Below, piece after piece: positions 50,370-60,700 of a stretch of DNA of 64,000 nt. Within the stretch, counting starts at the first letter, position 1. Each line of letters opens with the position of its first letter. Origin of the DNA: JAVBMJ01 sp031551275. Its GTDB lineage: Bacteria; Bacteroidota; Bacteroidia; Bacteroidales; Rikenellaceae. The stretch covers positions 186,001 through 250,000 of the forward strand of contig JAVBNX010000001.1 of assembly GCA_031551275.1 (NCBI GenBank). Reading direction: 5' to 3'. A model generated the notes under the pieces. The model worked only from the letters and a program-made list of their open reading frames with translations. It did no database searches and was not told the origin of the DNA. The position numbers and the translations under genes are program-made.

Positions 50370-51802
50370 ATACTATCGATAAGTTTACCTACGACCGTCA
50401 TGCGGTGAGCGCAGGGATCGCCCACATCGGCGTAGGCAACTTCCTGCGCGCCCACGCGGCCTATTACACCGACCGGTTGTTGAGGCTCCCCGGCCAGTCG
50501 TCGTGGGGCATCTGCGGCATCGCCCTGCTGCCCTCCGACCGGGGGATCGTCGAGGCGCTGCGCAGCCAGCAGGGAGAGTACACGCTGACCGTTTGCGGAC
50601 GCGGCGGCGACGAACAGGCCTACCTGATCGGCTCGCTTACCGAGTTGCTGTGGGGCGTGGAGGACCCCGGGGCCGTGATCGAAAAACTGGCCGACCCGGC
50701 CATCCGGGTCATTACCCTGACCATTACCGAGGGGGGCTACAATGTCGATAAATTTACCGGCGAGTTCATCCTCTCCAACCGCAACGTGCAACACGACCTG
50801 CAATACCCCGACACCCCATGCACGGTCTTCGGTTTCGTGGCCGCCGGCCTGCGCCTGCGCATGAGGGGATCGGGCGGCCCGGTCACGATCCTCTCGTGCG
50901 ACAACCTCCAGCACAACGGCGACACCGCCCGCCGCGCCTTTTGCTCCTTCATCGGGGTCCAGGACCCGGAACTGGCCGCCTGGGTGGGGGAAAACGTCGC
51001 GTTCCCCAACTCGATGGTCGACAGGATCACCCCCGCCGTGAGCGAAGAGGACCGCGCCCGGCTCAACCAAACCAACCAAACCGACGACAAAGCCCCCGTC
51101 TACTGCGAGGACTTCGTGCAATGGGTCATCGAGGATAAATTCGCGGCCGGCCGCCCCGGGTGGGAACTTGCGGGCGCACAGTTCACCAACGATGTGACCG
51201 CCTACGAGAACATGAAACTGAGCCTGCTGAACGCATCCCACACCATGCTCTGCTACCCCGCCTTTTTGGCCGGATACCGCAAGGTGGACGATGCAGTGCG
51301 CGATGAGCGCTTCGCACGCTACCTGCGCGGCTTCATGGACCGGGATATCACGCCCTACGTCCCCGCCCCGGAGAATACCGACCTGGAGGAGTACAAACGG
51401 ACGCTCATGGAGCGTTTCGCCAACCGCTCGGTAAGCGACCAGTTGGCCCGCCTCTGCTTCGACGGCCTCTCCAAGATCCCGGTCTTTGTCACGCCCAACC
51501 TGGCCAGGATGCTGCGCAACGGGGCCGACCTGGCCCGGATCGCCTTTTTCGTTGCCGCCTACCGCCGCTACCTGCGAAAGGGCAGCGACGACAACGGGCA
51601 GCCTTACACCGTGGACGAGCCGTGGCTCTGCGAGGGCGACCGCAAACGGATCGAATCCAATGACGCGGTCGATTTCCTCGCCCTGTCGCCCTTCGCCGCG
51701 GCCGACCTGCGCGAGGACGGGCGCTTCACTTCGGTTTACCTCAAAATGGTCGCCGGGATCGAGGCCAAAGGCGTCCTCCCGGTATTAGAATCGATCATTT
51801 AA
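50366..51802 (+). CDS. Mannitol/arabinitol-type long-chain polyol dehydrogenase
   Basis: 478 residues in the normal range for polyol-specific long-chain dehydrogenases. The N-terminal I-G-V-G-N-F-L-R-A-H-A is the nucleotide motif of the mannitol dehydrogenase family, and M-K-L-S-L-L-N-A-S-H-T near 280-290 carries the catalytic Lys (K-x-x-x-x-N-x-x-H). It oxidises a hexitol or pentitol to a ketose with NAD. ATG overlaps the phosphatase stop, so translation is coupled. Its neighbour is an FAD oxidoreductase. No signal peptide, so cytoplasmic. Confidence 0.92.
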   Translation: MNTIDKFTYDRHAVSAGIAHIGVGNFLRAHAAYYTDRLLRLPGQSSWGICGIALLPSDRGIVEALRSQQGEYTLTVCGRGGDEQAYLIGSLTELLWGVEDPGAVIEKLADPAIRVITLTITEGGYNVDKFTGEFILSNRNVQHDLQYPDTPCTVFGFVAAGLRLRMRGSGGPVTILSCDNLQHNGDTARRAFCSFIGVQDPELAAWVGENVAFPNSMVDRITPAVSEEDRARLNQTNQTDDKAPVYCEDFVQWVIEDKFAAGRPGWELAGAQFTNDVTAYENMKLSLLNASHTMLCYPAFLAGYRKVDDAVRDERFARYLRGFMDRDITPYVPAPENTDLEEYKRTLMERFANRSVSDQLARLCFDGLSKIPVFVTPNLARMLRNGADLARIAFFVAAYRRYLRKGSDDNGQPYTVDEPWLCEGDRKRIESNDAVDFLALSPFAAADLREDGRFTSVYLKMVAGIEAKGVLPVLESII

Positions 51803-51814
51803 AATTGCATGTAA

Positions 51815-53110
51815 ATGAAAACAACAAACCGTCAACCCGACGTACGCGGCCATTACGACGTCATCGTCGCCGGAGCCGGACCGGCCGGTATCTGCGCGGC
51901 GGTCGCCGCCGCCCGCCAGGGGGCGAAGGTCGCCCTGGTCGAGCGCTACGGCGTGGTCGGGGGTAACCTCACGGCCGGTTACGTCGGCCCCATCCTGGGC
52001 ATGGTCTCGAAAGGCACCATGCGCGACGAACTGGTGCGCCTGTTAGGCGTCCCGGACAACGACATGATCGGCGAGACGGGCAAAGCCCACGATTTCGAGC
52101 AGGCCAAACGGGTATTGACCCAACTGATCGCCCGCGAACACATCGACGTCTACCTGCAAAGCGCGGTCTACGACGTGGTCAAAGAGGAAAACAGTGTACA
52201 GGGCGTGATCCTCGCCACCAACGAAGGCCCCATCGTGCTCAAAGGCAGGATCACGGTCGACGCCACAGGCGACGCCATCGTCTCGTACATGGCGGGCGCG
52301 GAGATCGAAAAGGGGCGCGGCGACGGGTTGATGCAGCCCGTCACGCTGGAGTTCACCATCGACGGGGTGGACGAATCGCGCGGCGTGACCTGCATCGGCG
52401 ACGTGGACGAGGTCCAACTCGACGGCGAGCGCTTCCTGGACTTCTGCAAGCGCTGCGCCGACGAGGGCAAGATCCCGCAAAACCTGGCGGCCGTGCGCCT
52501 GCACCCCACCACGCGCAAGGGCGAACGCCAGGTCAACACCACGCAGGCAAACGGCGTGGACATTACCAAAATCGACCACATCTTCCCCGCCGAGGTCGAA
52601 CTGCGGGGGCAGATGGAGCTACTGGTCGAATTTTTCCGCGCCCACCTGCCCGGCTACGAGAATTGCCGCTGCGTCTCGAGCGGCACGACGACCGGCGTGC
52701 GCGAAAGCCGCCGCGTGATGGGCGACTACGTGATAACGGCCGAAGAGCTGGCCCAGGGCAAGCGCTTCGACGACGCGGTGGTCCACCGCGCCGAGTTCGT
52801 CGTGGACATCCACAATCCCGCGGGCGCAGGCCAGGCCGAGGCCCAAATCCAGTACTGCGAGCCCTACGACCTGCCCTACCGCTGCTTCACGCCGCGCGGC
52901 ATCGAGAACCTCTACACGGCGGGGCGCTGCATCTCCGGCACCCACCGCGCCCACGCTTCCTACCGCGTCATGTCGATCTGCATGGCGATGGGCGAGGCGG
53001 TCGGCATCGCCGCGGCGATGTGCGCCCGCAAAGGGTGCACACCCCGCACGCTCGACGTGGGCGAGCTGCAACGGACGATGGCCGCCCTGGGGATCGAACT
53101 GTTCGACTGA
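51815..53110 (+). CDS. FAD-dependent oxidoreductase 2 (FAD_oxidored family)
   Basis: 431 residues. FAD motif V-A-G-A-G-P-A-G-I-C-A-A at about 18-29, then L-V-E-R-Y-G-V-V-G-G-N-L-T-A-G; D-A-T-G-D-A-I-V near 150; G-V-R-E-S-R-R-V-M-G near 287; L-Y-T-A-G-R-C-I-S-G near 365. Clearly homologous to FAD oxidoreductase 1 at 39089 by shared T-G-V-R-E-(T/S)-R-R and V-E-R-Y-G segments. It starts 12 bases after the polyol dehydrogenase gene and ends 13 bases from the convergent xylA. Cytoplasmic. Substrate unknown. Confidence 0.85.
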   Translation: MKTTNRQPDVRGHYDVIVAGAGPAGICAAVAAARQGAKVALVERYGVVGGNLTAGYVGPILGMVSKGTMRDELVRLLGVPDNDMIGETGKAHDFEQAKRVLTQLIAREHIDVYLQSAVYDVVKEENSVQGVILATNEGPIVLKGRITVDATGDAIVSYMAGAEIEKGRGDGLMQPVTLEFTIDGVDESRGVTCIGDVDEVQLDGERFLDFCKRCADEGKIPQNLAAVRLHPTTRKGERQVNTTQANGVDITKIDHIFPAEVELRGQMELLVEFFRAHLPGYENCRCVSSGTTTGVRESRRVMGDYVITAEELAQGKRFDDAVVHRAEFVVDIHNPAGAGQAEAQIQYCEPYDLPYRCFTPRGIENLYTAGRCISGTHRAHASYRVMSICMAMGEAVGIAAAMCARKGCTPRTLDVGELQRTMAALGIELFD

Positions 53111-53123
53111 CCAACAGCCCGGA

Positions 53124-54437
53124 TCAGATGTACATGTTGACGATCGCCTCGTAAAGCTCCTGTTTACCGCTGGTCGTAGCCGGTTCGCCCTTCTGTTTGG
53201 CGTAGGCGGCCAGATCCTCGAGCGAGAGCTTCCCGGCCTCGAACTCCTTGCCCTTGCCTGCGTCGAAGGATGCGTAACGTTCGGAAAGCATCTTCTGGTA
53301 GGGCGATTTTTCGAGCATCCCGGCGGCGGCCAACAACGCGCGGGCGAAGGTGTCCATCCCGGCGATGTGGGCGATAAAGATATCCTCCAGGTCGGTCGAG
53401 TTGCGGCGGGTCTTGGCGTCGAAGTTGGTGCCTCCGCCCTGCAAACCGCCGGCTTTGATGACCACCAGCATCGCCTGGGTCAGCTCGTTCAGGTCGATCG
53501 GGAACTGGTCGGTGTCCCAGCCGTTCTGGTAATCGCCGCGGTTGGCGTCCATCGAAGCCAACATCCCCGCGTCGGCGGCGCATTGCAACTCGTGCTCGAA
53601 GGTGTGCCCCGCCAGGGTGGCATGGTTCACCTCGATGTTGAGCTTGAAATCCTTGTCCAGGCCGTTGGCGCGCAGGAAACCGATAACAGTCTCCGCGTCC
53701 ACGTCGTACTGGTGCTTGGTCGGCTCCATGGGCTTGGGCTCGATCAGGAACCAGCCTTTGAAGCCCTTGGCGCGGGCGTAGTCGCGGGCTTTGGTCAGCA
53801 TGGTGGCCAGGTGTTGCTTTTCGCGCTTCATGTCGGTGTTCAGCAGGCTCATGTAGCCCTCCCGGCCGCCCCAGAAGACATAGTTCTCGCCGCCCAGCTC
53901 GATGGTCGCGTCGATGGCGTTCTTGATCTGCAACGCGGCGCGCGCCACCACGTCGAAGTCGGGGTTGGTGGCCGCACCGTTCATGTACCGCGGGTTGGAG
54001 AAGACGTTGGCCGTGCCCCAGAGCAACTTCAACCCGGTCTCCTGCATCCGCTCTTTAGCGTACGCTACGATGGCCTTCAGGTTGGCCTCGTACTCCTCGG
54101 CGGAGTCGCCCTCGCCGATCAAATCGATGTCGTGGAAGCAGAAGTACTCGATGCCGATCTTCTGCATAAACTCGAAGCCCGCGTCCAGTTTGGCCTTCGC
54201 GGCCTCCAACGGGGTTGCGCCCGTCCAGGGGAAGGACTTGGTGCCCGACCCGAACGGGTCGCTGCCGTCGGCGCACAGGGTGTGCCACCAGGCCATCGAG
54301 AATTTAAACCAATCCTTCATCTTGCGCCCCGCGACCACCTTGTCGGCGTCGTAGTAGCGGAATGCCAGGGGATTTTTGCTTGCTGTGCCTTCGAATTCGA
54401 TCTTGCCGATCGCAGGAAAATAGATTTGACGTGCCAT
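53124..54437 (-). CDS. xylA: Xylose isomerase
   Basis: 437 residues, the size usual in Bacteroidota. Characteristic metal- and sugar-binding stretches are present: F-C-F-H-D-I-D near 103, V-F-W-G-G-R-E-G near 192, I-E-P-K-P-M-E-P near 236, H-A-T-L-A-G-H-T-F-E-H near 271 and D-A-N-R-G-D-Y-Q-N-G-W near 300. Converts D-xylose to D-xylulose with divalent metal. It is the last gene of the GH30-xylB-xylA operon, four bases after xylB. Complete and expected to be functional. Confidence 0.98.
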   Translation of the reverse strand: MARQIYFPAIGKIEFEGTASKNPLAFRYYDADKVVAGRKMKDWFKFSMAWWHTLCADGSDPFGSGTKSFPWTGATPLEAAKAKLDAGFEFMQKIGIEYFCFHDIDLIGEGDSAEEYEANLKAIVAYAKERMQETGLKLLWGTANVFSNPRYMNGAATNPDFDVVARAALQIKNAIDATIELGGENYVFWGGREGYMSLLNTDMKREKQHLATMLTKARDYARAKGFKGWFLIEPKPMEPTKHQYDVDAETVIGFLRANGLDKDFKLNIEVNHATLAGHTFEHELQCAADAGMLASMDANRGDYQNGWDTDQFPIDLNELTQAMLVVIKAGGLQGGGTNFDAKTRRNSTDLEDIFIAHIAGMDTFARALLAAAGMLEKSPYQKMLSERYASFDAGKGKEFEAGKLSLEDLAAYAKQKGEPATTSGKQELYEAIVNMYI

Positions 54438-54441
54438 TGTT

Positions 54442-55923
54442 TTATTTCAGTTTTAAGTTCAATTCATTCGTCCATTGGGTGTATGCCGCCTGAAGCGGGG
54501 CGCCCAGCGAGGAGTCAGGCTCCACGGTCCCGAGCCTGCGCAACGAGGCGAAAGCCTGCTCGCGGGAGGCGTAGAGTCCTGCCCCCAGGGCCGCGCCCCG
54601 TGCCGCGCCCAACGCGCCGTCCGTGTTGTAGAGTTCGATCTTCGCGCCGGTCAGCGTGGCCAATGCCGTGCGGAAAATGGGGCTAAGGAAGAGGTTCGCG
54701 TTGCCCGCACGGATCACCGAGGGGGCCAGACCGATCCCTTTCATGATGTCGATCCCGTAGCGGAACGCGCAGGCGATCCCCTCCTGGGCCGCGCGCAGGA
54801 TGTGGGCGCGGGTGTGGCGGTTCAAATCCACATTCGACAGGCACGCCCCCGTGAAGCGGTTTTCGAGCATCCTTTCCGCCCCGTTGCCGAAGGGGAGCAT
54901 GACCAGCCCCTCGCTGCCGGAAGGGATCTCCGCGGCCATGGCGTTGATCTGCTCGTAGCTCAGATCGGCGGCCACCGTGCGGCGCGTCCAGGCGTTGAGG
55001 ATGCCGGTCCCGTTGATGCAGAGCAGCACGCCGTAACGGGGATCGGCTTTCGAATGGTTGACGTGCAGGAAAGTATTCACGCGCGACAACGGATCGGCCT
55101 GCGGGCTGTCGGTCACCCCGTAGACCACCCCGGAGGTCCCGCCCGTCGCGGCGATCTCGCCCGGCTCCATCACATTGAGCGAAAAGGCGTTGTTGGGCTG
55201 GTCGCCCGCCCGGTAGCTGATCGGCGTCCCCTTGGGGATGCCCAGCAGGGACTCGGTCGCGGCGTCGGTATAAGCCGTTACCCCGATCGAAGGCCCGTCT
55301 TGCGGGATCATCGACGCGGGCAGACCGTAATGCTGCGCGATAAAGTCGGCGCGGCGGTCCTCCCTGAAATCCCAGAGTATCTGCTCGGACAGACCGCCCG
55401 AGGTGGTGGAAATCTCGCCCGAGAGTTTGTAGGCGATGTAGTCTCCCGGCAGCATGAACTTGTCGGTGGCCGCAAAGACCTCCGGCTCATTTTGCTTGAC
55501 CCAGGCCATCTTCGAGGCGGTAAAGTTGCCCGGCGAGTTGAGCGCGCGGGAGAGGCACTCTTCGCGCCCGATCGCCTCCAACGCCCTGGCCCCGGTCTCC
55601 ACCGCGCGGCTGTCGCACCAGATGATCGAGGGCCGCAAAACGTTACCGTGCTTATCCAGGCAAACCAGCCCGTGCATCTGGTAGGTAATCCCAACGGCCC
55701 TGACCTCCCCCATGGGGTGTCCCTGCGCGGCGATCTGCCGGATCCCCTCGCACACGTAACCCCACCACATATCCGGCTCCTGCTCGGCCCACCCCGTGCG
55801 GGGCGAGGCGATGGGCATTTCCGCCGTGGGGAGCGTGGCCGAGGCCGCGCACTCCCCGGTGGAGAGGTCCAGCAAAGAGACTTTAACCGAGGAACTGCCT
55901 ACGTCGATGCCTAGTGTCTTCAT
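54442..55923 (-). CDS. xylB: Xylulokinase
   Basis: 493 residues of the FGGY kinase family. N-terminal phosphate loop G-I-D-V-G-S-S-S-V-K, substrate region Q-M-H-G-L-V-C near 102-108 and W-C-D-S-R-A near 127, and the ATPase-fold G-G-T-S-G-V-V-Y near 265. Adjacent xylose isomerase makes xylulokinase the best choice among FGGY kinases. It produces D-xylulose 5-phosphate for the pentose phosphate pathway. The gene follows GH30 by six bases and precedes xylA by four. Confidence 0.95.
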   Translation of the reverse strand: MKTLGIDVGSSSVKVSLLDLSTGECAASATLPTAEMPIASPRTGWAEQEPDMWWGYVCEGIRQIAAQGHPMGEVRAVGITYQMHGLVCLDKHGNVLRPSIIWCDSRAVETGARALEAIGREECLSRALNSPGNFTASKMAWVKQNEPEVFAATDKFMLPGDYIAYKLSGEISTTSGGLSEQILWDFREDRRADFIAQHYGLPASMIPQDGPSIGVTAYTDAATESLLGIPKGTPISYRAGDQPNNAFSLNVMEPGEIAATGGTSGVVYGVTDSPQADPLSRVNTFLHVNHSKADPRYGVLLCINGTGILNAWTRRTVAADLSYEQINAMAAEIPSGSEGLVMLPFGNGAERMLENRFTGACLSNVDLNRHTRAHILRAAQEGIACAFRYGIDIMKGIGLAPSVIRAGNANLFLSPIFRTALATLTGAKIELYNTDGALGAARGAALGAGLYASREQAFASLRRLGTVEPDSSLGAPLQAAYTQWTNELNLKLK

Positions 55924-55929
55924 AAATCG

Positions 55930-57543
55930 TTAGTATGTAAATTTGATCGAGACAATACTCGATGGAAGCAAAGATACATCAACCGAGCGTTTATCGCTAC
56001 TGATCGTTACCGATTTATTTTGCATCGAGACCGAGGCGGTCGTTTCGATGGCCGTCGCGCTGACGATATCCCTCGAGGAGGGCACCGGAATCGCGATCGT
56101 GCCCGCGCTCTTGTTGATGAGCACCACCGTCATATCGTTCGTTCCGAGGTAGGCGGTCGCCAGCAGGTTGGTGCTCGTGCTGGTCAGCTTGATACGCTGG
56201 CGCCCGGTGGCGTACTTGGCGTAGTGGGCCATCACGTAGGCGCGCTTGGTAACCTGGTTGTGGGCGATGCCGGCACTCGAACCGGTGGTCGTGTTATCCC
56301 CGATCATGCCGTAATAGCGCTTCAGGTACCAATAGATGTAACCCGTGAAGTTCTTGTCCATGCAGGCGTGCAACTCGTCCGCCAGCCACATGGCCCCGTC
56401 CCATTTGTCCCAGATGCGGGTCGACTCCTCGTTTTCGAGGTGTTCGGTCATCCACACCTCTTTGCCTTTGGTGCGGGCCAGGGGGTAGTCCTGGGGCGCT
56501 TTGCCGTAGAGGTGGCCGCCGCAAATGTCCAGGTTGGCCGCCGCGGTCGCGTCGTTGAGTATGGGGTCGGTGTAACTTTGCGTGAAGTTCAGCGACTCGG
56601 AGGCGAGCAGCTTCACGCCGGTCGTGCCTTTGACGGTCGCTCCCTGTTCTTTGACGAATTTGAGCAACTGGGCGCCGGACCACAGGCAACCGTCGTAGCT
56701 GGCGTTCCAGTCGGGCTCGTTCTGGACCGACACCACGTCCACGGTCAGGCCCTTGCCCGCCATGTAGGTCACAAAGGTATTGAGGTATGTGGCGTAGGTG
56801 GCGTATTTGCTCTCGCTCAGGTGCCCGCCAATGTTCGAGTTGTTGTCCTTCATCGAGCTGGGGGGAGTCCAGGGGGATGCGAGCACCTGGGCTCCGTAGC
56901 TTTTCGCCTTTTTGGCGATGGCCACGTCGCGGTCCCAAACCGAAACGGTGGAGCCGGTGTAGCTCTCCGTGGGGTAGATCATCATGCGGATCAAATTGTA
57001 CCCCAACTGGTTGTACAACACTTCGATGTTCGCGTCGGTCAACACGGCGTCCCCAGCGGTCCACGTCGGGTTGAGCATTCCGCCGAAGCCGGTCACGGTC
57101 TGGTAGCGGGTGTTGGCGTCCAGGGTCAGGCCCATCGGGGCTCCGGCGGCCTGTACGACCGCGAGGCTCACTTTGTTTCCCGTGGCGTCGTTAGTCAGAT
57201 AGACCGTCTGGGTGCGGGAGGTGGTGCCCGGGTTGGCCGGGTAGGTAAACGTGATCTGGGTATAGCTCTCAGTCAATCCCGAATTCCCGCCCTTGGTGGC
57301 CGAGAAGGCGGTAATAAAGTTGGTCTGGCCGTCGGGATCGGTCGAGATCGTCCATTTCGCCCTCGACCACTCGATGGTAAATATGGACTGGCCGGACTGG
57401 TTGCCCACATCGACGCTCTGCGCTCCGAAGCGGCAATAGCTCGTCGGCGTGTTGTCGGTACCTTCGTCTTCCCCTCCCTTACCACAGGCGGTAAACATCA
57501 ACGCGAACGCGGCGGCTAAAATAATTCTGGCTGGTTTCATCAT
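55930..57543 (-). CDS. GH30 xylanase lipoprotein (glucuronoxylanase-like)
   Basis: 537 residues; lipobox F-T-A-C with Cys20. A BACON-like beta domain spans about 35-132, then the GH30 barrel begins at Q-T-V-T-G-F-G-G. Acid/base Glu276 is in Q-N-E-P-D-W and nucleophile Glu367 in W-M-T-E-H. The loop Y-W-Y-L-K-R-Y-Y-G at 404-412 resembles the stretch that contacts the 4-O-methylglucuronic acid branch in GH30 subfamily 8 glucuronoxylanases. Together with xylB and xylA in the same operon and the GH115 beyond the divergent HTCS, this points to glucuronoxylan. It is probably surface-anchored and cuts the xylan backbone next to glucuronosyl branches. Confidence 0.88.
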   Translation of the reverse strand: MMKPARIILAAAFALMFTACGKGGEDEGTDNTPTSYCRFGAQSVDVGNQSGQSIFTIEWSRAKWTISTDPDGQTNFITAFSATKGGNSGLTESYTQITFTYPANPGTTSRTQTVYLTNDATGNKVSLAVVQAAGAPMGLTLDANTRYQTVTGFGGMLNPTWTAGDAVLTDANIEVLYNQLGYNLIRMMIYPTESYTGSTVSVWDRDVAIAKKAKSYGAQVLASPWTPPSSMKDNNSNIGGHLSESKYATYATYLNTFVTYMAGKGLTVDVVSVQNEPDWNASYDGCLWSGAQLLKFVKEQGATVKGTTGVKLLASESLNFTQSYTDPILNDATAAANLDICGGHLYGKAPQDYPLARTKGKEVWMTEHLENEESTRIWDKWDGAMWLADELHACMDKNFTGYIYWYLKRYYGMIGDNTTTGSSAGIAHNQVTKRAYVMAHYAKYATGRQRIKLTSTSTNLLATAYLGTNDMTVVLINKSAGTIAIPVPSSRDIVSATAIETTASVSMQNKSVTISSDKRSVDVSLLPSSIVSIKFTY

Positions 57544-57564
57544 TCGTATTTCTGGTTATCGGTA

Positions 57565-57572
57565 CAAAAGTA
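57565..57572 (-). promoter_or_regulatory. Predicted -7 box (TACTTTTG) for the GH30-xylB-xylA operon
   Basis: TACTTTTG on the minus strand matches TAnnTTTG exactly, 22-29 bases before the GH30 ATG at 57543. No clear -33 element is seen. Confidence 0.55.
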
Positions 57573-57679
57573 CTTGAACAACGGCCCCCTGCAGGAGATT
57601 ATTGTAACCAATGTTGTTGATTTTGAAACATCGTAGCCATACCGGATGACCGGATATTATAATCGTATCGTAATTATAT

Positions 57680-57687
57680 TAATTTTG
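57680..57687 (+). promoter_or_regulatory. Predicted -7 box (TAATTTTG) for HTCS 2
   Basis: TAATTTTG matches TAnnTTTG exactly and gives a start about 18 bases before ATG 57712, which supports that start codon over the upstream ATG at 57646. The identical box precedes HTCS 1. Confidence 0.55.
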
Positions 57688-57711
57688 CAACAAGCCTCAA
57701 AACTCCCGCCC

Positions 57712-60700
57712 ATGAAGACCAGGTTACTCTGCCTCTCCCTGCTTTCGTTGTTTTTCCTCCCGTCTGCCTTCGGCCAGAGGATACGCCTTTACAATTCGGG
57801 GCAGGGGTTGCCCAACACCCAGATCAACAACGTCTACCAGGACGGCCGGGGATTCATCTGGATCTCGACCGAGAACGGGGCCGCCTATTTCGACGGCATG
57901 CGGTTCAGCTCCTTCAGCCACGACCGCAACAAAAGCGGCACGCTGGCCGGGGAGAACGTCTCCTGCGTTCTGACCGACAGCCGGGGCACGAGTTGGGTGG
58001 GGACCTCCAACGGGATGCAGCGCTTCGACTACGAATACAACGCCTTCAGGGATTTTCAGCTTACCGCGGACGACGTGGGCCAGTGGAAGTTCTTTATCAA
58101 CGACATCGCCGAGAGCCCCGACCACAAGCGCCTGGTGGCGGCCACCTCGGGCCGGGGCCTCCACGTCTTTCGGATGGAGGACTACTCGATCGACCAGCAA
58201 CTGACCGGCACCCTGGAACGCACCATCGACAACGGATATGTGAGCAAGATATTTTTCGACGCCAAAGGCTATCTGTGGGTCTTTTATTCGCAGGGCGGCT
58301 TGTCCGTGCTCGATTTGAGCGACGGTGCAGCCAAAAAAGAGGTTGCCTGGGAGGAGCAGGCGGCGGGGATATCCAAGGAGGCCATGGTTTCGGCGGCGAT
58401 CTGCGACGAGGCGACAGGCAACCTGATCCTGGGGACCTTCAACCACGGCATACTGATCTACGACGCCGCCCGGGGCCATATCCGCAGGGCCAAGGGGGCG
58501 TCCGCGGGAAAGTACCGGGTCCGGGCGCTGTGCAAAAGTTCCGCGCAAGACATTTTCCTCAAGGGCGACTGCGTCTGGGTGGGCACGGAGGACTCCGGGC
58601 TGCAGGTCTTCAACATCGCCCAGGAGGAGATCGGCAGGGCGAAGATCCAGAACAGCCCGGCCGACCTGGACCAGTGCAAGGTCCACTCCATCATCGAGGA
58701 CAACCAGGGCAATGTGTGGGTAGGTATCTACCAAAAGGGTCTGCTAGTATTGCCCAAGTCGATGTACGGCTTCGAATACCTCGGCTTCAAAGGGCGCGAG
58801 GCGGGATCTATCAATGAGAACACAGCCTGCATTACCTCGGTCGTGCGCGACCCGGGCGGCGAGCTTTGGGTGGGCACCGACGGGGCGGGCCTGTTCCGCG
58901 TCAAGACCGACGGGTCGGTGGAGAGCTACTCGCGCACGGACGGCATCCTGCCCAACAACTCGGTCATGGCCCTGGCCCTGGACAAGAGCGGCAAGCTCTG
59001 GATCTCGACCTACATGGGCGGGATCACCACCTACACCCGTGGCGAGGGTTTCAGGGAGTTCTCCCGCCAAGGAGACCTCAAGCGCGTGGTCTGCATGGAG
59101 TACGACCGCCCGGGCGACAAGCTCTACATGGGCACCTACGGGCAGGGGATCAGCGTACTGAGCCTCAAAACCGGCGAGCTGACGCGCTTCCCGAGCCGGG
59201 AGGTGGCGGGCTGGGTCCGTTCGCTGTTGCTCGACCTCTCGGGCAGGCTTTGGGTGGGCCGGGCCGACGGCGTGCGCTGCTACGACACCCAATCGCGCAC
59301 GCAACTCAACTACAACATCGGCGATATGGCCTCCGAGGCGCAGATTTTCTCCTTGTACCGGACCGATGACAACACGGTGTGGATCGGCACCTCCGAGGGG
59401 CTTGTCGCCTTCCGTGAGGACGCGGAAAAACCCCGGGTCTACACCACGGCCGACGGTTTGGCGGGCAATACGATCTGCGCCATGCAGTCGGGCAGCGACG
59501 GCAGCCTTTGGATCAGCACGGTGGGCGGGCTGTCGCGGCTCAACGCCAGGCGTGACGAGATCAAGAATTACCACGCCTACGACGGCCTCCAGGACAACGA
59601 ATTCCGCTTCGGGGCGAGCTGGCAGGACCCCGACGGGAGGATCTTTTTCGGGGGGATCAACGGCCTGACATCGTTCTACCCCCACATCGTCGACCAGAGG
59701 GAGCACCCCATGCCCAAGATCTACTTCTCGGGCTTCAACGTCTTCAACCGCAGGGTCGACTACGACGAGGCGCTGGGCAAGAACAACGTCCTGGACAAGC
59801 ACATTACCGAAGCCACGCGCGCCCGGCTCAAACACAGCAGCAACGTGTTTACCATCGAGTTCGCCGTGCAGGAGTACACCAACCCCCAGAAAGTGATCTA
59901 CGGCTACCGCATGGAGGGGGTCGACAACCATTGGCACTACACCGACGCGGGCCATCCCCAGGCCACCTACACCAACCTGCCCAACGGGCGCTACCGCTTC
60001 CACGTCAAAGCCTCCTTTGAGGGGGGCTCAGGGGACGACGTGGTCCACAACCGGATGGAGATACGCATCCTGCCCCCGTGGTACAAGTCGTGGTGGATGT
60101 GGCTGGTCTACATCGGTTTGCTCGGGGTTTGCCTTTGGATGCTGCACGACTGGTGGATGCGGCGCAGGGTCCGGGCGGGCGAGCGCGCCGAAATGAAGCG
60201 CAAAGAGATGAAACTCAGGATGTTCACGGACCTGTCGCACGAGATACGCACCCCGCTGACGCTGGTCATGACCCCTTTGAAGAAGATGCGCGAGGCGGAG
60301 ACCGACGGCAAGACCAAGGAGATGTACAACCTAATGTACCGCAACGCACTGCGTATTTTGCGCATCATCAACCAGTTGTTGGATATGCGCAAAGTCGACA
60401 ACAACCAGCTCAAACTCAAGTTCAACCGCACGGACATCGTCTTTTTCGTGCGCGACATCATGCAGTCCTTCGACCACATGGCCATGCTCCACAACATCGA
60501 CTTTAGGATGGTAACCAACCGCGACGCGCTGGAAGCGTGGGTCGACCAGGGCAACTTCGACAAGGTGCTGTTCAACATCTTCTCCAACGCCTTCAAGTTC
60601 ACGCCCGACAACGGCTACACGCTGGTCACGCTCGAAGTCCATCCCAACCACAAGAACAGCGGCATCGCCTCCCCGATCGCCGAATACATGGAGCTGGGGA

